Positions 36,773 through 45,813 of a DNA stretch of 64,000 bases are shown piece by piece. Position 1 is the first letter of the stretch, and each line of letters opens with the position of its first letter. The notes under the pieces were generated by a model. The model was not told where the DNA came from and searched no databases. It was given only the letters and a program-made list of their open reading frames with translations. The translations under genes were made by a program, and so were the position numbers. The stretch is from assembly GCF_001277235.1 (NCBI RefSeq), contig NZ_CP012266.1, forward strand, positions 2,356,001 to 2,420,000, given 5' to 3'. This stretch comes from Cronobacter dublinensis subsp. dublinensis LMG 23823. Lineage in GTDB: Bacteria > Pseudomonadota > Gammaproteobacteria > Enterobacterales > Enterobacteriaceae.

Positions 36773-39370
36773 TTACTTTTTGCCTTCCGCCCACTTACCG
36801 TCAACGTAAAACGCGGACCAGCCGGTAGCTTTGCCGTCTTTCTCGGAAGCCACATACTGCTGTTTCGTTTTACGGCTGAAACGGACCACGGCCGGGTTGC
36901 CTTCCGGATCCTGCACAGGCGCATCGGCCAGGTAACGCAGTTTTTCCGGCAGACGATCGCGGAAGCGTTGCAGTTCTTCCACCAGCGGCGCGCGGGTCTC
37001 ACGCGATTTCGGGAACGTATTGGCGGCGAGGAAGACACCAGCCGCGCCATCACGCAGGACAAAATACGCGTCGGACTTCTCGCACGGCAGCTCAGGCAGC
37101 GGCACAGGATCTTCTTTCGGCGGCGCGACTTCGCCGTTACGCAGTATCTTACGCGTGTTTTTACACTCGTCGTTGGTGCACGCCATGTACTTGCCGAAAC
37201 GCCCCATTTTCAGGTGCATTTCAGATCCGCACTTCTCGCACTCCACGACCGGGCCATCATAGCCTTTGATGCGGAACTCGCCCTCTTCGACTTCGTAGCC
37301 GTCGCAGGTCGGGTTATTACCGCAGACATGCAGCTTGCGCTTCGGATCGATAAGGTAGCTGTCCATCGCCGTGCCGCACTTCTGGCAGCGACGCTTGGCG
37401 CGCAGCGCGTTGGTTTCCGCGTCGTCGCCTTCCAGCACGTTCAGCACTTCGTTTTCAGGCACCAGGTTAATGGTGGTTTTGCAGCGCTCTTTCGGTGACA
37501 GCGCATAGCCAGAACAGCCGAGGAAAACACCAGTGCTCGCGGTGCGGATACCCATCGGGCGGCCGCAGGTCGGGCAATCGATGCTGGTCAGCACCATCTG
37601 ATTCGGGCGCATACCGCCTTCTTCAGGGTCTTTTTCCGCCGTATCGAGCTGTTTGGTGAAGTCGTCAAAGAAGGCGTCCAGCACCGCGCGCCATTCGGCT
37701 TCGTGCTTGGCAACCTGATCGAGCGAATCTTCCATCTGCGCCGTGAAGTCGAAATTCATCAGCTCAGGGAAATTTTCTTCCAGGCGATCGGTGACGATTT
37801 CGCCCATCTTTTCTGCGTAGAAACGGCGGTTTTCCACACGCACATAACCGCGATCCTGAATAGTCGAGATAATGGATGCGTAAGTGGAAGGACGGCCGAT
37901 ACCGCGTTTTTCCAGCTCTTTTACCAGCGAGGCTTCGCTGAAGCGCGCTGGCGGCTTGGTGAAGTGCTGCGCAGGCGTCAGCTCCAGCAGCGACAGTTTA
38001 TCGCCCTGATTCACCGCTGGCAGAATGCGGTCTTCATCGCCTTTACGCAGCGCCGGCATCACTTTCGTCCAGCCGTCAAAGCGCAGAATACGCCCGCGCG
38101 CTTTAAGGCGGAAATCGCCCGCTGCGACGGTCAGCGTCGTGGAATCATACTGCGCCGGCGTCATCTGGCAGGCGACAAACTGACGCCAGATCAGCTGATA
38201 CAGCTTCTGCGCGTCGTTTTCCATATCCTTCAGCGACTCCGCCAGCACCGTGACGTCCGAGGGACGGATCGCTTCGTGCGCTTCCTGGGAGTTCTCTTTG
38301 CTGGCGTACTGGTTCGGGTTCTCTGGCAGGTATTTCTTGCCGAACTCCTCGCCGATGTAGCCGCGCACCATGCTCACTGCGTCCTGACTCAGGTTGGTAG
38401 AGTCGGTACGCATATAAGTGATGTAACCTGCCTCATAGAGGCGCTGGGCCATCATCATGGTTTTCTTCACGCCAAAACCAAGACGGGTGCTTGCCGCCTG
38501 CTGAAGCGTGGAGGTAATGAAGGGCGCGCCAGGTTTGCTGCTGGTCGGCTTATCTTCACGTTCGACAACCTGGTAGCTGGCCGCTTTAAGCAGCGCCACC
38601 GCCGCTTCGGTATCCTGACGGTTGACCGGGCGGAAAGGTTTATCTTTATGATGCGTGACCTGAACGCTCAGCTGATCGCTTTTCGGCGTTCCCAGCAGCG
38701 CATCCACTTCCCAGAATTCTTCCGGCACGAAGGCTTTGATTTCACGCTCGCGCTCAACCACCAGACGCACCGCCACGGACTGCACGCGGCCTGCGGACAA
38801 CCCACGGGCGATTTTCTTCCACAGCAGCGGAGAAACCATATACCCCACGACGCGGTCCATAAAACGGCGCGCCTGCTGGGCGTTAACGCGATCGATATTC
38901 AGCTCGCCCGGTTTTTCAAATGCCTGCTGAATCGCATTTTTGGTAATTTCGTTAAACACGACGCGGCTGTAGCGCGTTTCGTCGCCGCCGATCACTTCCC
39001 GCAGGTGCCAGGCGATGGCTTCCCCTTCGCGGTCAAGGTCGGTTGCGAGATAGATGTGGTCCGCTTTTTCAGCGAGTGATTTCAGCTCGGAAACCACTTT
39101 TTCTTTGCCGGGCAGCACTTCATATTGCGCCTCCCAGTTGTGCCAGGGATCAACTCCCATGCGGTTGACTAACGCGCCACGCTCATCTTTTTTGACTTTT
39201 TTGGCCGTTTTCGTCGCGGCGGATTCAGCGCTTTTTTTAGGGGCGGAGCCACTGGTCGGCAAATCCCGGATGTGACCAACGCTGGACTTCACCACGTAGT
39301 CTTTACCGAGATATTTGTTGATCGTTTTGGCTTTTGCCGGGGACTCAACGATGACGAGAGCTTTACCCAT
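36773..39370 (-). CDS. topA: DNA topoisomerase I
   Basis: 865 residues from MGKALVIVESPAKAKTI (ATG at 39370), the E. coli length. An upstream in-frame extension of 14 codons is not used in the family. The Toprim domain is N-terminal. The catalytic tyrosine is in ITYMRTDSTNLS, expected at 319. Three tetracysteine zinc motifs (CPTCGRP, CQKCG, CEKCG with partners) and zinc-ribbon-like domains end the protein. It relaxes negative supercoils by single-strand passage. Confidence 0.98.
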   Translation of the reverse strand: MGKALVIVESPAKAKTINKYLGKDYVVKSSVGHIRDLPTSGSAPKKSAESAATKTAKKVKKDERGALVNRMGVDPWHNWEAQYEVLPGKEKVVSELKSLAEKADHIYLATDLDREGEAIAWHLREVIGGDETRYSRVVFNEITKNAIQQAFEKPGELNIDRVNAQQARRFMDRVVGYMVSPLLWKKIARGLSAGRVQSVAVRLVVEREREIKAFVPEEFWEVDALLGTPKSDQLSVQVTHHKDKPFRPVNRQDTEAAVALLKAASYQVVEREDKPTSSKPGAPFITSTLQQAASTRLGFGVKKTMMMAQRLYEAGYITYMRTDSTNLSQDAVSMVRGYIGEEFGKKYLPENPNQYASKENSQEAHEAIRPSDVTVLAESLKDMENDAQKLYQLIWRQFVACQMTPAQYDSTTLTVAAGDFRLKARGRILRFDGWTKVMPALRKGDEDRILPAVNQGDKLSLLELTPAQHFTKPPARFSEASLVKELEKRGIGRPSTYASIISTIQDRGYVRVENRRFYAEKMGEIVTDRLEENFPELMNFDFTAQMEDSLDQVAKHEAEWRAVLDAFFDDFTKQLDTAEKDPEEGGMRPNQMVLTSIDCPTCGRPMGIRTASTGVFLGCSGYALSPKERCKTTINLVPENEVLNVLEGDDAETNALRAKRRCQKCGTAMDSYLIDPKRKLHVCGNNPTCDGYEVEEGEFRIKGYDGPVVECEKCGSEMHLKMGRFGKYMACTNDECKNTRKILRNGEVAPPKEDPVPLPELPCEKSDAYFVLRDGAAGVFLAANTFPKSRETRAPLVEELQRFRDRLPEKLRYLADAPVQDPEGNPAVVRFSRKTKQQYVASEKDGKATGWSAFYVDGKWAEGKK

Positions 39371-39771
39371 ATTCACCTTTACCTGATTTGATTCTTCCAG
39401 AATACGTCGCACGTTGATTCACCGTCTCTGGTGACAAGCCTCGTATATTGTGGCCGCCCCAAAGGTTATCAACCCCTTAATCCATCACCCGGCGCGGTTT
39501 ACGCTATGACAGGTGGTTGAGTCGTCAGGTTTTATCGTGCAAATGCGTTACAGCACGACGGAAGTTCGGTCGAATGTCAAGCAATTCTGTTGCCAGATTT
39601 GCGAAAGCGTCACACTCTACCTGATAAAATTCGTTACGCAACTTTATTAGCATCCAAAAGTGATTAACGCCACCACCACGCCTTACGTAAAACCCCTTTG
39701 AACAACAGGGAAAATTTGCTCATCATGCCCGGCGGGTCGTACACTATCACCCTGTTTGTAAGGAGATGATT
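39371..39771. other. topA-yciN divergent intergenic region
   Basis: 401 bases with no gene. In E. coli this interval carries several topA promoters, including a heat-shock one; I cannot assign them here by eye. Towards yciN there is a candidate promoter, TTGCTC (39716-39721), 18-base spacer, TACACT (39740-39745). Confidence 0.5.
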
Positions 39772-40023
39772 ATGCAAAATATAACTCAACCCATTGACCG
39801 CGATTCTCTGCTGGCACAGGCCAATAAAATGATCTGTGAACATGAAGACTATATTGTCGGCATGGAGGCCACTGACGTTGAGCAAAAAAATGGCGTTCTC
39901 GTCTTTCGCGGCGAATATTTTATGGATGAGCAGGGTTTACCGACCGCCAAAACCACAGCCGTCTTTAATATGTTTAAATATCTGGCCCACCAGCTTTCCG
40001 AGAAATATCATCTGCTGCCCTGA
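39772..40023 (+). CDS. yciN: YciN family protein
   Basis: 83 residues, the E. coli YciN length, starting MQNITQPIDRDS. AGGAG ends six bases before this ATG; the ATG at 39766 touches the ribosome site and cannot be the start. Conserved GEYFMDEQGLPTAKTTAVFNMFK is visible. Function is unknown. Confidence 0.92.
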   Translation: MQNITQPIDRDSLLAQANKMICEHEDYIVGMEATDVEQKNGVLVFRGEYFMDEQGLPTAKTTAVFNMFKYLAHQLSEKYHLLP

Positions 40024-40062
40024 GTGCGGAGTTTCGCGGATTACGCGTCTTCCCTGTGCCCA

Positions 40063-40095
40063 GAAAAAAGCGAGGTTAAAAACCTCGCTTTTTAT
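40063..40095. terminator. Bidirectional terminator between yciN and sohB
   Basis: AAAGCGAGGTT and AACCTCGCTTT arms with A- and T-runs on each side, between convergent genes. Confidence 0.85.
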
Positions 40096-40100
40096 TTGGC

Positions 40101-41150
40101 TCAGAGCAGCGGCTTCTGCCCGCGCTGCCACCAGCGCAGTAGCAGACGATCGAGGCTTTGCGCCGCACTGCCGGTAAAACGGTCCATCAGGCGTTTACGC
40201 TGCATATAGCGCAGGCTGACCACATCGCGCTCTTGCATACGGGCGATGATGAGATCGTCGCTGGTGCTAATCTTATCCACCAGGCCTTTCTCCTGCGCCT
40301 GCACGCCATACCAGTGCTCGCCGGTCGCCACGGCGTCAATGTCCAGCGACGGACGCATGCTGTGAACAAACGCTTTAAAGAGCTGATGCGTCTCGTTGAG
40401 ATCTTCGCGGAACTTCTCTCGGCCTTCTTCGGTGTTTTCACCCAGCAGCGTCAGGGTACGTTTGTACTGCCCTGCGGTGTGCAGTTCGATGTCGATATCG
40501 TTGCGTTTCAGGAGCCGGTTAAAGTTCGGGATCTGCGCTACCACGCCGATAGAGCCGATAATAGCGAACGGCGCCGCCACGATGTTATTCGCGACACAGG
40601 CCATCATATACCCGCCGCTGGCGGCCACTTTATCTACGGCGACCGTGAGCGGGATCTGGCGCTCACGCAGGCGCTGCAATTGCGATGCGGCAAGCCCGTA
40701 ACCATGTACCACGCCGCCGGGGCTCTCCAGGCGCAGCAGCACTTCATCCTGCGGTTTGGCAACGGCCAGCACCGCAGTAACCTCTTCACGCAGCGCGCTC
40801 ACTTCATGGGCATCAATGCTGCCTTTGAAATCGAGCACGTAAAGCGTCGGTTTGCCCGCAGGCGCCGCTTCGCCGCGCTTCGCGCGCGCTTTGGCGGCTT
40901 TCGCCTCCTGCTTGTTTTTCTTTTTCTGATTCTTATGCCACTGCTTGTGCTGATGAGGATCAAGCAGCGCGGCGGCGACCTCTTCCTTCATCTCTTTATA
41001 CTCTTCGCCAAGGCGCGTTACGCGCAGTTCACCGCGCTGCGCCTTTTTACGCTGCGTCAGGTTGGCGATAAGCGTGATAACGATGGCAATCGCCACCACC
41101 ACCGTAACGATTTTTGCTAAAAACAGCCCATACTCTGCCAATAAATTCAC
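40101..41150 (-). CDS. sohB: SohB, putative inner-membrane S49-family peptidase
   Basis: 349 residues starting at a GTG (41150) preceded by GGTGGAG. This aligns with E. coli SohB (MELLSEYG), whose length is the same. One N-terminal membrane helix (residues 8-28) is followed by a basic Lys/Ala-rich linker (KKNKQEAKAAKARAKRGE). The S49 core has serine in KVAASGGYMMACV and GSIGVVAQIPN. It belongs to the signal-peptide-peptidase A family. Confidence 0.95.
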   Translation of the reverse strand: MNLLAEYGLFLAKIVTVVVAIAIVITLIANLTQRKKAQRGELRVTRLGEEYKEMKEEVAAALLDPHQHKQWHKNQKKKNKQEAKAAKARAKRGEAAPAGKPTLYVLDFKGSIDAHEVSALREEVTAVLAVAKPQDEVLLRLESPGGVVHGYGLAASQLQRLRERQIPLTVAVDKVAASGGYMMACVANNIVAAPFAIIGSIGVVAQIPNFNRLLKRNDIDIELHTAGQYKRTLTLLGENTEEGREKFREDLNETHQLFKAFVHSMRPSLDIDAVATGEHWYGVQAQEKGLVDKISTSDDLIIARMQERDVVSLRYMQRKRLMDRFTGSAAQSLDRLLLRWWQRGQKPLL

Positions 41151-41410
41151 TTCTCCACCTTTATATTCAGGCATGACTCGGGCGTTAGTGTAACTGAGCC
41201 CCGCCCCGGCGTCTTGTAACAAAGCGAAACTGTGCGAGACGTCTCGACGAAGATTTCTTTAACGATGAAACAGTTGCAAATAAGCGTCGCGCGGCATAAC
41301 CGTCCGGCTGCCTGATTGAAATAGACGGTGGATTAAGGCATAAAGCGTTTTTACCTGATGCGACGCGAAACCCGGCGGCACGCCGTTTCGCCCCCGGCAA
41401 GGAGAGACCC

Positions 41411-42172
41411 GTGCACTATCAACCCCAACGCGATCTGCTGCAAAACCGAATCATTTTAGTCACCGGCGCCAGCGACGGCATTGGCCGCGAGGCGGCGCTG
41501 ACCTACGCGCGCTACGGCGCGCACGTCCTGCTGCTTGGCCGCAGCGAAGCGAAACTGCGCGATGTCGCCCGTGCAATCGACGATGAGGAGCTGGCGCCGG
41601 CGCACTGGTTTACGCTGGATTACGCCACCGCGACGCCCGATGAGTGCCAGCGCCTCGCGCAGGCGATAAGCGAACATGTGCCCCGCCTCGATGGCGTGTT
41701 GCATAACGCGGGCGTGCTCGGAGAGATTGTGCCGATGGACAAGCAGAGCCCTGACGTCTGGAGCGAGGTGATGCAGGTGAATGTCAACGTCACCTTCTTT
41801 TTAACGCAGGCGCTCCTGCCGCTGCTGCTGAAATCGGAAGCCGGTTCGCTGGTCTTTACCACTTCAAGCGTCGGCCGCCAGGGACGCGCAAACTGGGGCG
41901 CATACGCCGTCTCTAAATTCGCGACGGAAGGCATGATGCAGGTGCTGGCGGAAGAGTACCAGAGCCGCCATTTGCGCGTGAACTGCATCAATCCTGGGGG
42001 GACTCGCACCAAAATGCGCGCCAGCGCCTTCCCGACGGAAGACCCGGATAAGCTCAAGACGCCCGCCGACCTGATGCCGCTCTATCTGTGGCTGATGGGC
42101 GATGACAGCCGCCGTAAGACCGGCATCAGTTTTGACGCCCAGCCAGGCCGCAAACCGGGGATAGCCGAATGA
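41411..42172 (+). CDS. yciK: YciK, short-chain dehydrogenase/reductase
   Basis: 253 residues. The NAD(P)-binding motif is TGASDGIG, the active site Tyr-x3-Lys is YAVSK, and LHNAG is the family NNAG variant. The substrate is unknown. Its end overlaps the btuR start by four bases (ATGA), as in E. coli. Confidence 0.95.
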   Translation: MHYQPQRDLLQNRIILVTGASDGIGREAALTYARYGAHVLLLGRSEAKLRDVARAIDDEELAPAHWFTLDYATATPDECQRLAQAISEHVPRLDGVLHNAGVLGEIVPMDKQSPDVWSEVMQVNVNVTFFLTQALLPLLLKSEAGSLVFTTSSVGRQGRANWGAYAVSKFATEGMMQVLAEEYQSRHLRVNCINPGGTRTKMRASAFPTEDPDKLKTPADLMPLYLWLMGDDSRRKTGISFDAQPGRKPGIAE

Positions 42173-42759
42173 GCGATGAACGTTATCAGCAGCGCCAGCA
42201 GCGCGTGAAAGAGAAAGTCGAGGCGCGAGTCGCCGCAGCCCAGGAAGAGCGCGGTATTGTTATCGTCTTTACCGGCAACGGCAAAGGCAAAACCACCGCG
42301 GCCTTCGGCACCGCGGCGCGCGCGGTCGGCCACGGCAAGAAAGCGGCGGTCATACAATTTATTAAGGGCGACTGGCCGAATGGCGAGCGTAATTTGCTGG
42401 AGCCGCACGGCGTGGAGTTTCAGGTGATGGCGACCGGTTTTACCTGGGACACCCAGAACCGCGAAAGCGACACGGCGGCCTGTCAGGCCGTCTGGCAGCA
42501 CGGCAAGCGGATGCTGGCTGACGCCTCACTCGATCTTGTCGTGCTCGATGAGCTCACTTATATGGTGGCTTATGATTATCTGGCGCTGGACGAGGTGCTG
42601 ACGGCGCTGCGCGAGCGCCCGGCGCATCAGACGGTGATCATCACCGGGCGCGGCTGTCATCGCGATATTCTGGAATTTGCCGACACGGTCAGTGAACTGC
42701 GCCCCGTGAAGCATGCGTTTGACGCGGGTATCAAGGCGCAAATCGGCATTGACTATTAG
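42169..42759 (+). CDS. btuR: Cob(I)yrinic acid a,c-diamide adenosyltransferase (BtuR/CobO)
   Basis: 196 residues with the P-loop GNGKGKTTAA near residue 36 that binds ATP in an unusual orientation. It adenosylates corrinoids. Translation is coupled to yciK. A bidirectional terminator follows. Confidence 0.97.
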   Translation: MSDERYQQRQQRVKEKVEARVAAAQEERGIVIVFTGNGKGKTTAAFGTAARAVGHGKKAAVIQFIKGDWPNGERNLLEPHGVEFQVMATGFTWDTQNRESDTAACQAVWQHGKRMLADASLDLVVLDELTYMVAYDYLALDEVLTALRERPAHQTVIITGRGCHRDILEFADTVSELRPVKHAFDAGIKAQIGIDY

Positions 42760-42780
42760 CCGTACCGTCAATGACGCCAT

Positions 42781-42810
42781 AAAAAACGCCCTCATCAGAG
42801 GGCGTTTTTG
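42781..42810. terminator. Bidirectional terminator between btuR and rluB
   Basis: AACGCCCTC and GAGGGCGTT arms around ATCA, with A6 on one side and T5 on the other. Confidence 0.85.
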
Positions 42811-43926
42811 TTAGTTCCCGCGACCACCGCCGGAGCGACGATTGCCGCCGCCAGGACGACCGCCGCCGGTCGGGCGTGCCGCGCCGCCAGCGCGAGCGTT
42901 ACCGCCCACACGCGCATTACCGCCGGAACGCGGGGCGTTACCGCTACGGGTATTTTCCGTCGGACGTGCGCTGCCTGTCGGACGCGCAGCACCGCCAGCG
43001 CGCGGCGCGTTGCCGCTACGGGTGTTCTCTGCCGGACGTGCGGCGCCGGCCTGTCCCTGACGCGCAGGCGCGCCCTGACGTGAAGCGCCTGCCGTCTGGC
43101 TGTGACGCTTCACGGCGCGACGAATTTGATTCGCCTTCATACGACGACGATCTTTTTCCACCGCCACTTTGCTCGCGGTTTCGGGCGTGAGGCCCACCAG
43201 CTCGCGCAGGTAGTTGGTCTGCGCGAGATCCAGCTCCGTCCAGCCGCCGCGCGGCAGGCCTTTCGGCAGCGGGATGTCGCCGTAGCGCACGCGAATAAGG
43301 CGGCTCACCTGGACGCCGACCGCTTCCCACAGACGACGCACCTCGCGGTTGCGTCCTTCGGTCAGGGTCACGTTATACCATTGGTTGATGCCTTCGCCGC
43401 CGCTAAAACGGATGGTTTTAAACGCCGCCGGGCCATCTTCAAGCTGAACGCCGCGCGCCAGCTCGCGAACTTTCGCGTCGTCCACCTGGCCGAAAACGCG
43501 CACCGCGTACTCGCGCTCCACTTCCTGGCTCGGGTGCATCAGGCGGTTCGCCAGCTCACCGTCGGTGGTGAACAGCAGCAGGCCGCAGGTATTGACGTCA
43601 AGACGCCCTACCGCAATCCAGCGCGCGCCGCGCAGTTTCGGCAGACGATCGAAAACGGTCGGACGGCCTTCCGGATCGCTGCGCGTACACAGCTCGCCTT
43701 CCGGTTTGTAATAGGCCAGTACGCGGCAGATCTGCTCTACGGATTCTTTTACCGAGATGAGATGGCCGTCGATACGGATTTTCAGCGCAGGCGTGACTTC
43801 AACGCGATCGCCTAAGGTGGCGATTTTGCCATCGACACTGACGCGACCGGCTTCGATCATGGCTTCGATTTCACGGCGGGAGCCATGACCGGCTCGCGCC
43901 AGCACTTTCTGTAACTTTTCGCTCAT
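42811..43926 (-). CDS. rluB: 23S rRNA pseudouridine(2605) synthase RluB, with extended repeat tail
   Basis: 371 residues. An N-terminal S4 RNA-binding domain (1-60) precedes the RsuA/RluB catalytic core, with the catalytic Asp110 in VGRLDVNTCGLLLFT. The E. coli protein ends near residue 291. Here a tail from about residue 265 is very rich in Gly, Arg, Ala, Pro and Asn and carries two 24-residue repeats (ARPxENTRSGNAPRxGG). Such tails in rRNA enzymes probably help bind RNA. Core function is firm; the tail role is inferred. Confidence 0.94.
   Translation of the reverse strand: MSEKLQKVLARAGHGSRREIEAMIEAGRVSVDGKIATLGDRVEVTPALKIRIDGHLISVKESVEQICRVLAYYKPEGELCTRSDPEGRPTVFDRLPKLRGARWIAVGRLDVNTCGLLLFTTDGELANRLMHPSQEVEREYAVRVFGQVDDAKVRELARGVQLEDGPAAFKTIRFSGGEGINQWYNVTLTEGRNREVRRLWEAVGVQVSRLIRVRYGDIPLPKGLPRGGWTELDLAQTNYLRELVGLTPETASKVAVEKDRRRMKANQIRRAVKRHSQTAGASRQGAPARQGQAGAARPAENTRSGNAPRAGGAARPTGSARPTENTRSGNAPRSGGNARVGGNARAGGAARPTGGGRPGGGNRRSGGGRGN
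42935..43080 (-). repeat. 72-base tandem repeat encoding the RluB tail
   Basis: Two copies of a 72-base unit start at 42935 and 43007 (common core GCGTTxCCGCTACGGGTxTT, then CGGACGTGCG). They stay in frame and encode ENTRSGNAPR segments. Shorter GGNAR/GGAARPTG units follow towards the stop codon. Likely to vary in copy number between strains. Confidence 0.75.
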
Positions 43927-44040
43927 GGAGCTTCCTTCAGGTGTCGCCTTCCCAGGCGTCGAACAGGATAACCGGGATGGGGCGCGCCAGGTTCCGGCCG
44001 CCCCCCGATTTCAGGCCGCGTAGTATAGCGGTAAGCACTC

Positions 44041-44661
44041 TCACAGGAAAGGCTTAACGTCCCCTACGCCTTCACGCAGCACGACCGGCGCATCGTCCGT
44101 CAGGTCAACGACCGTGGTAGGCTGCTGGCCGAGATAACCGCCGTGAATAATCAGGTCAACCTGCTTCTCCAGACGGTCTTTGATTTCATCCGGATCGGAC
44201 TCGGTAAAATCGCTCCCTGGCAGCATCAGCGAGGTCGACAGCATCGGCTCGTCAAGTGCCTCCAGCAGCGCCAGCGCGATCGGGTTAGACGGCACGCGAA
44301 GCCCGATGGTTTTACGTTTCTCCTGCAAAAGACGACGCGGCACCTCTTTCGTGCCCTTGAGGATAAACGTGTAGTTGCCCGGCGTGTTGTTCTTGATAAG
44401 GCGAAACGCCACGTTGTCGACATAGGAATAGGTCGACAGCTCCGAGAGATCCCGGCACATCAGTGTAAAGTTGTGGCCGTCAGGCAGGTCGCGGATGCGA
44501 CAAATGCGCTCCATCGCGCCTTTATCTTCAAGCTTACAGCCGAGCGCGTAACCGGAGTCGGTCGGATACACGATAACGCCGCCCTTACGCACAATCTCCA
44601 CCGCCTGTTTGATAAGACGCGGCTGCGGGTTATCCGGATGGATATAGAAAAACTGACTCAT
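44041..44661 (-). CDS. yciO: YciO, Sua5/YciO/YrdC family protein
   Basis: 206 residues with the KxR...SxN-type substrate region seen as YPTDSGYALGCKLEDKGAMERI and KRKTIGLRVPSNPIALALLEAL. It is related to the threonylcarbamoyl-AMP synthase TsaC/Sua5, but E. coli YciO is not essential and its exact role is open. It overlaps rnm by four bases. Confidence 0.94.
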   Translation of the reverse strand: MSQFFYIHPDNPQPRLIKQAVEIVRKGGVIVYPTDSGYALGCKLEDKGAMERICRIRDLPDGHNFTLMCRDLSELSTYSYVDNVAFRLIKNNTPGNYTFILKGTKEVPRRLLQEKRKTIGLRVPSNPIALALLEALDEPMLSTSLMLPGSDFTESDPDEIKDRLEKQVDLIIHGGYLGQQPTTVVDLTDDAPVVLREGVGDVKPFL

Positions 44662-45536
44662 ACTACCCCCTCTTTACTCAGTTCCGGCGACCAGCGGTGC
44701 CAGACGGGCGTTAACCCCTCCGGCAGCCACAGCCTGCGGCCCAGCTCAATCCACGGGCACGGCTGATGAAAATCCGACCCCTGTGACGCCAGCAGACCAA
44801 ACTGCCCGGCGTAGCTCGCCAGCTGGTTGCGCTCGTTGGGTGCCTGCTGGCACTGGGCGACTTCCATCGCGTCGCCGCCCGCTTGCGCAAAAGCATTCAG
44901 CAGGCGTTTAAGCCATTTCGCGCTGAGCTGATAACGGCCCGGATGCGCGACAACCGCCTGTCCGCCAGAATGATGAATTACATCAATAGCTTGTTCTATT
45001 GTACACCACTGGGGCGGAACATAACCGGTTTTCCCGCGCGCCAGATAGTGTTTAAAGACGTCCGCCATATTATTGGCGCGCCCGTCTTCGATGAGAAAAC
45101 GCGCAAAGTGACCGCGCGTGACGACGCCGCCATCCGCGAGACGGCGCGCGCCTTCAAGCGCGCCTGGAATACGCGCCTTTTGCAGACGCTCGGCTATCAT
45201 TTCAGCGCGCTGGGTGCGGCGCTGCGCCTGGCCTTCCAGAAACGCGACCATCGCCGGATGCGCGATGTCGATACCCAGGCCGACGATATGAATTTCATGA
45301 TTTTCCCAGAGCGTGGAGATCTCAACGCCGTCGATAAGGCGCAGCGCCAGCCCGGCGCGGGCGATTTCCTGATGCGCAGCGGGCAGACCGGCCGTGGTGT
45401 CGTGGTCGGTGATAGCCAGCGTATGAATGCCCATTTCAACGGCGCGATGTACCAGTTGCGCTGGCGTCAGCAGGCCGTCGGATGCCGTGGTATGGCTGTG
45501 CAGGTCGTAAATAATCGCTAATTCAGGTTCGCTCAA
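44658..45536 (-). CDS. rnm: RNase AM (YciV/TrpH), PHP-domain 5'-3' exoribonuclease
   Basis: 292-residue PHP phosphoesterase. Metal-binding motifs are DLHSHTTASDG, AITDHDT, the HPGRY segment and GSDFH. E. coli Rnm matures the 5' ends of the rRNAs. It is divergent from trpL and overlaps yciO (ATGA). Confidence 0.95.
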   Translation of the reverse strand: MSEPELAIIYDLHSHTTASDGLLTPAQLVHRAVEMGIHTLAITDHDTTAGLPAAHQEIARAGLALRLIDGVEISTLWENHEIHIVGLGIDIAHPAMVAFLEGQAQRRTQRAEMIAERLQKARIPGALEGARRLADGGVVTRGHFARFLIEDGRANNMADVFKHYLARGKTGYVPPQWCTIEQAIDVIHHSGGQAVVAHPGRYQLSAKWLKRLLNAFAQAGGDAMEVAQCQQAPNERNQLASYAGQFGLLASQGSDFHQPCPWIELGRRLWLPEGLTPVWHRWSPELSKEGVV

Positions 45537-45612
45537 AACGGCTCCAGTGGCTAAGGTCTTTTATATCGTCCTGTTCATCATAACGGTTTGTGCAAATTAT
45601 CAAAAATCAGTG

Positions 45613-45648
45613 TTGACAATCTCGTCATGAACCAGTTAACTAGTACGC
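45613..45648 (+). promoter_or_regulatory. trp promoter and TrpR operator
   Basis: TTGACA (45613-45618), a 17-base spacer and TTAACT (45636-45641). The partly palindromic GAACCAGTTAACTAGTACG (45630-45648) covers the -10 and corresponds to the E. coli trp operator with few changes. TrpR with tryptophan would block RNA polymerase here. Confidence 0.9.
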
Positions 45649-45675
45649 AAGTTCACACAAAGAAGGTATCTGCAA

Positions 45676-45720
45676 ATGACTCATCATTTTTCTCTGCATG
45701 GCTGGTGGCGTACCTCCTGA
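45676..45720 (+). CDS. trpL: trp operon leader peptide
   Basis: 14 residues, MTHHFSLHGWWRTS, with tandem tryptophan codons at positions 10 and 11. A ribosome stalled there when charged tRNA-Trp is scarce favours the antiterminator. AAGG lies before the ATG. It is followed by the attenuator at 45765-45789. Confidence 0.96.
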   Translation: MTHHFSLHGWWRTS

Positions 45721-45764
45721 TCCCGGGCGGTGTATTCACGTATGCGCAAGCAATCAGATACCAG

Positions 45765-45789
45765 GCCCGCTCATTGCGGGCTTTTTTTT
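45765..45789 (+). terminator. trp attenuator terminator
   Basis: GCCCGC and GCGGGC arms around TCATT, followed by T8. It is the 3:4 hairpin of the trp attenuator, 25 bases before trpE. Confidence 0.93.
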
Positions 45790-45813
45790 GAACACAAAAC
45801 AGAGATGCAGACC

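Noticed and set aside
37703..39079. 458-codon plus-strand frame opposite topA
   Set aside because: Antisense to topoisomerase I; rich in His, Arg and Phe as mirror frames are.
42811..43100. Short repeated units in the rluB tail, considered as a CRISPR-like array
   Set aside because: Repeats are in frame, diverged and without unique spacers of constant length; no cas genes nearby.
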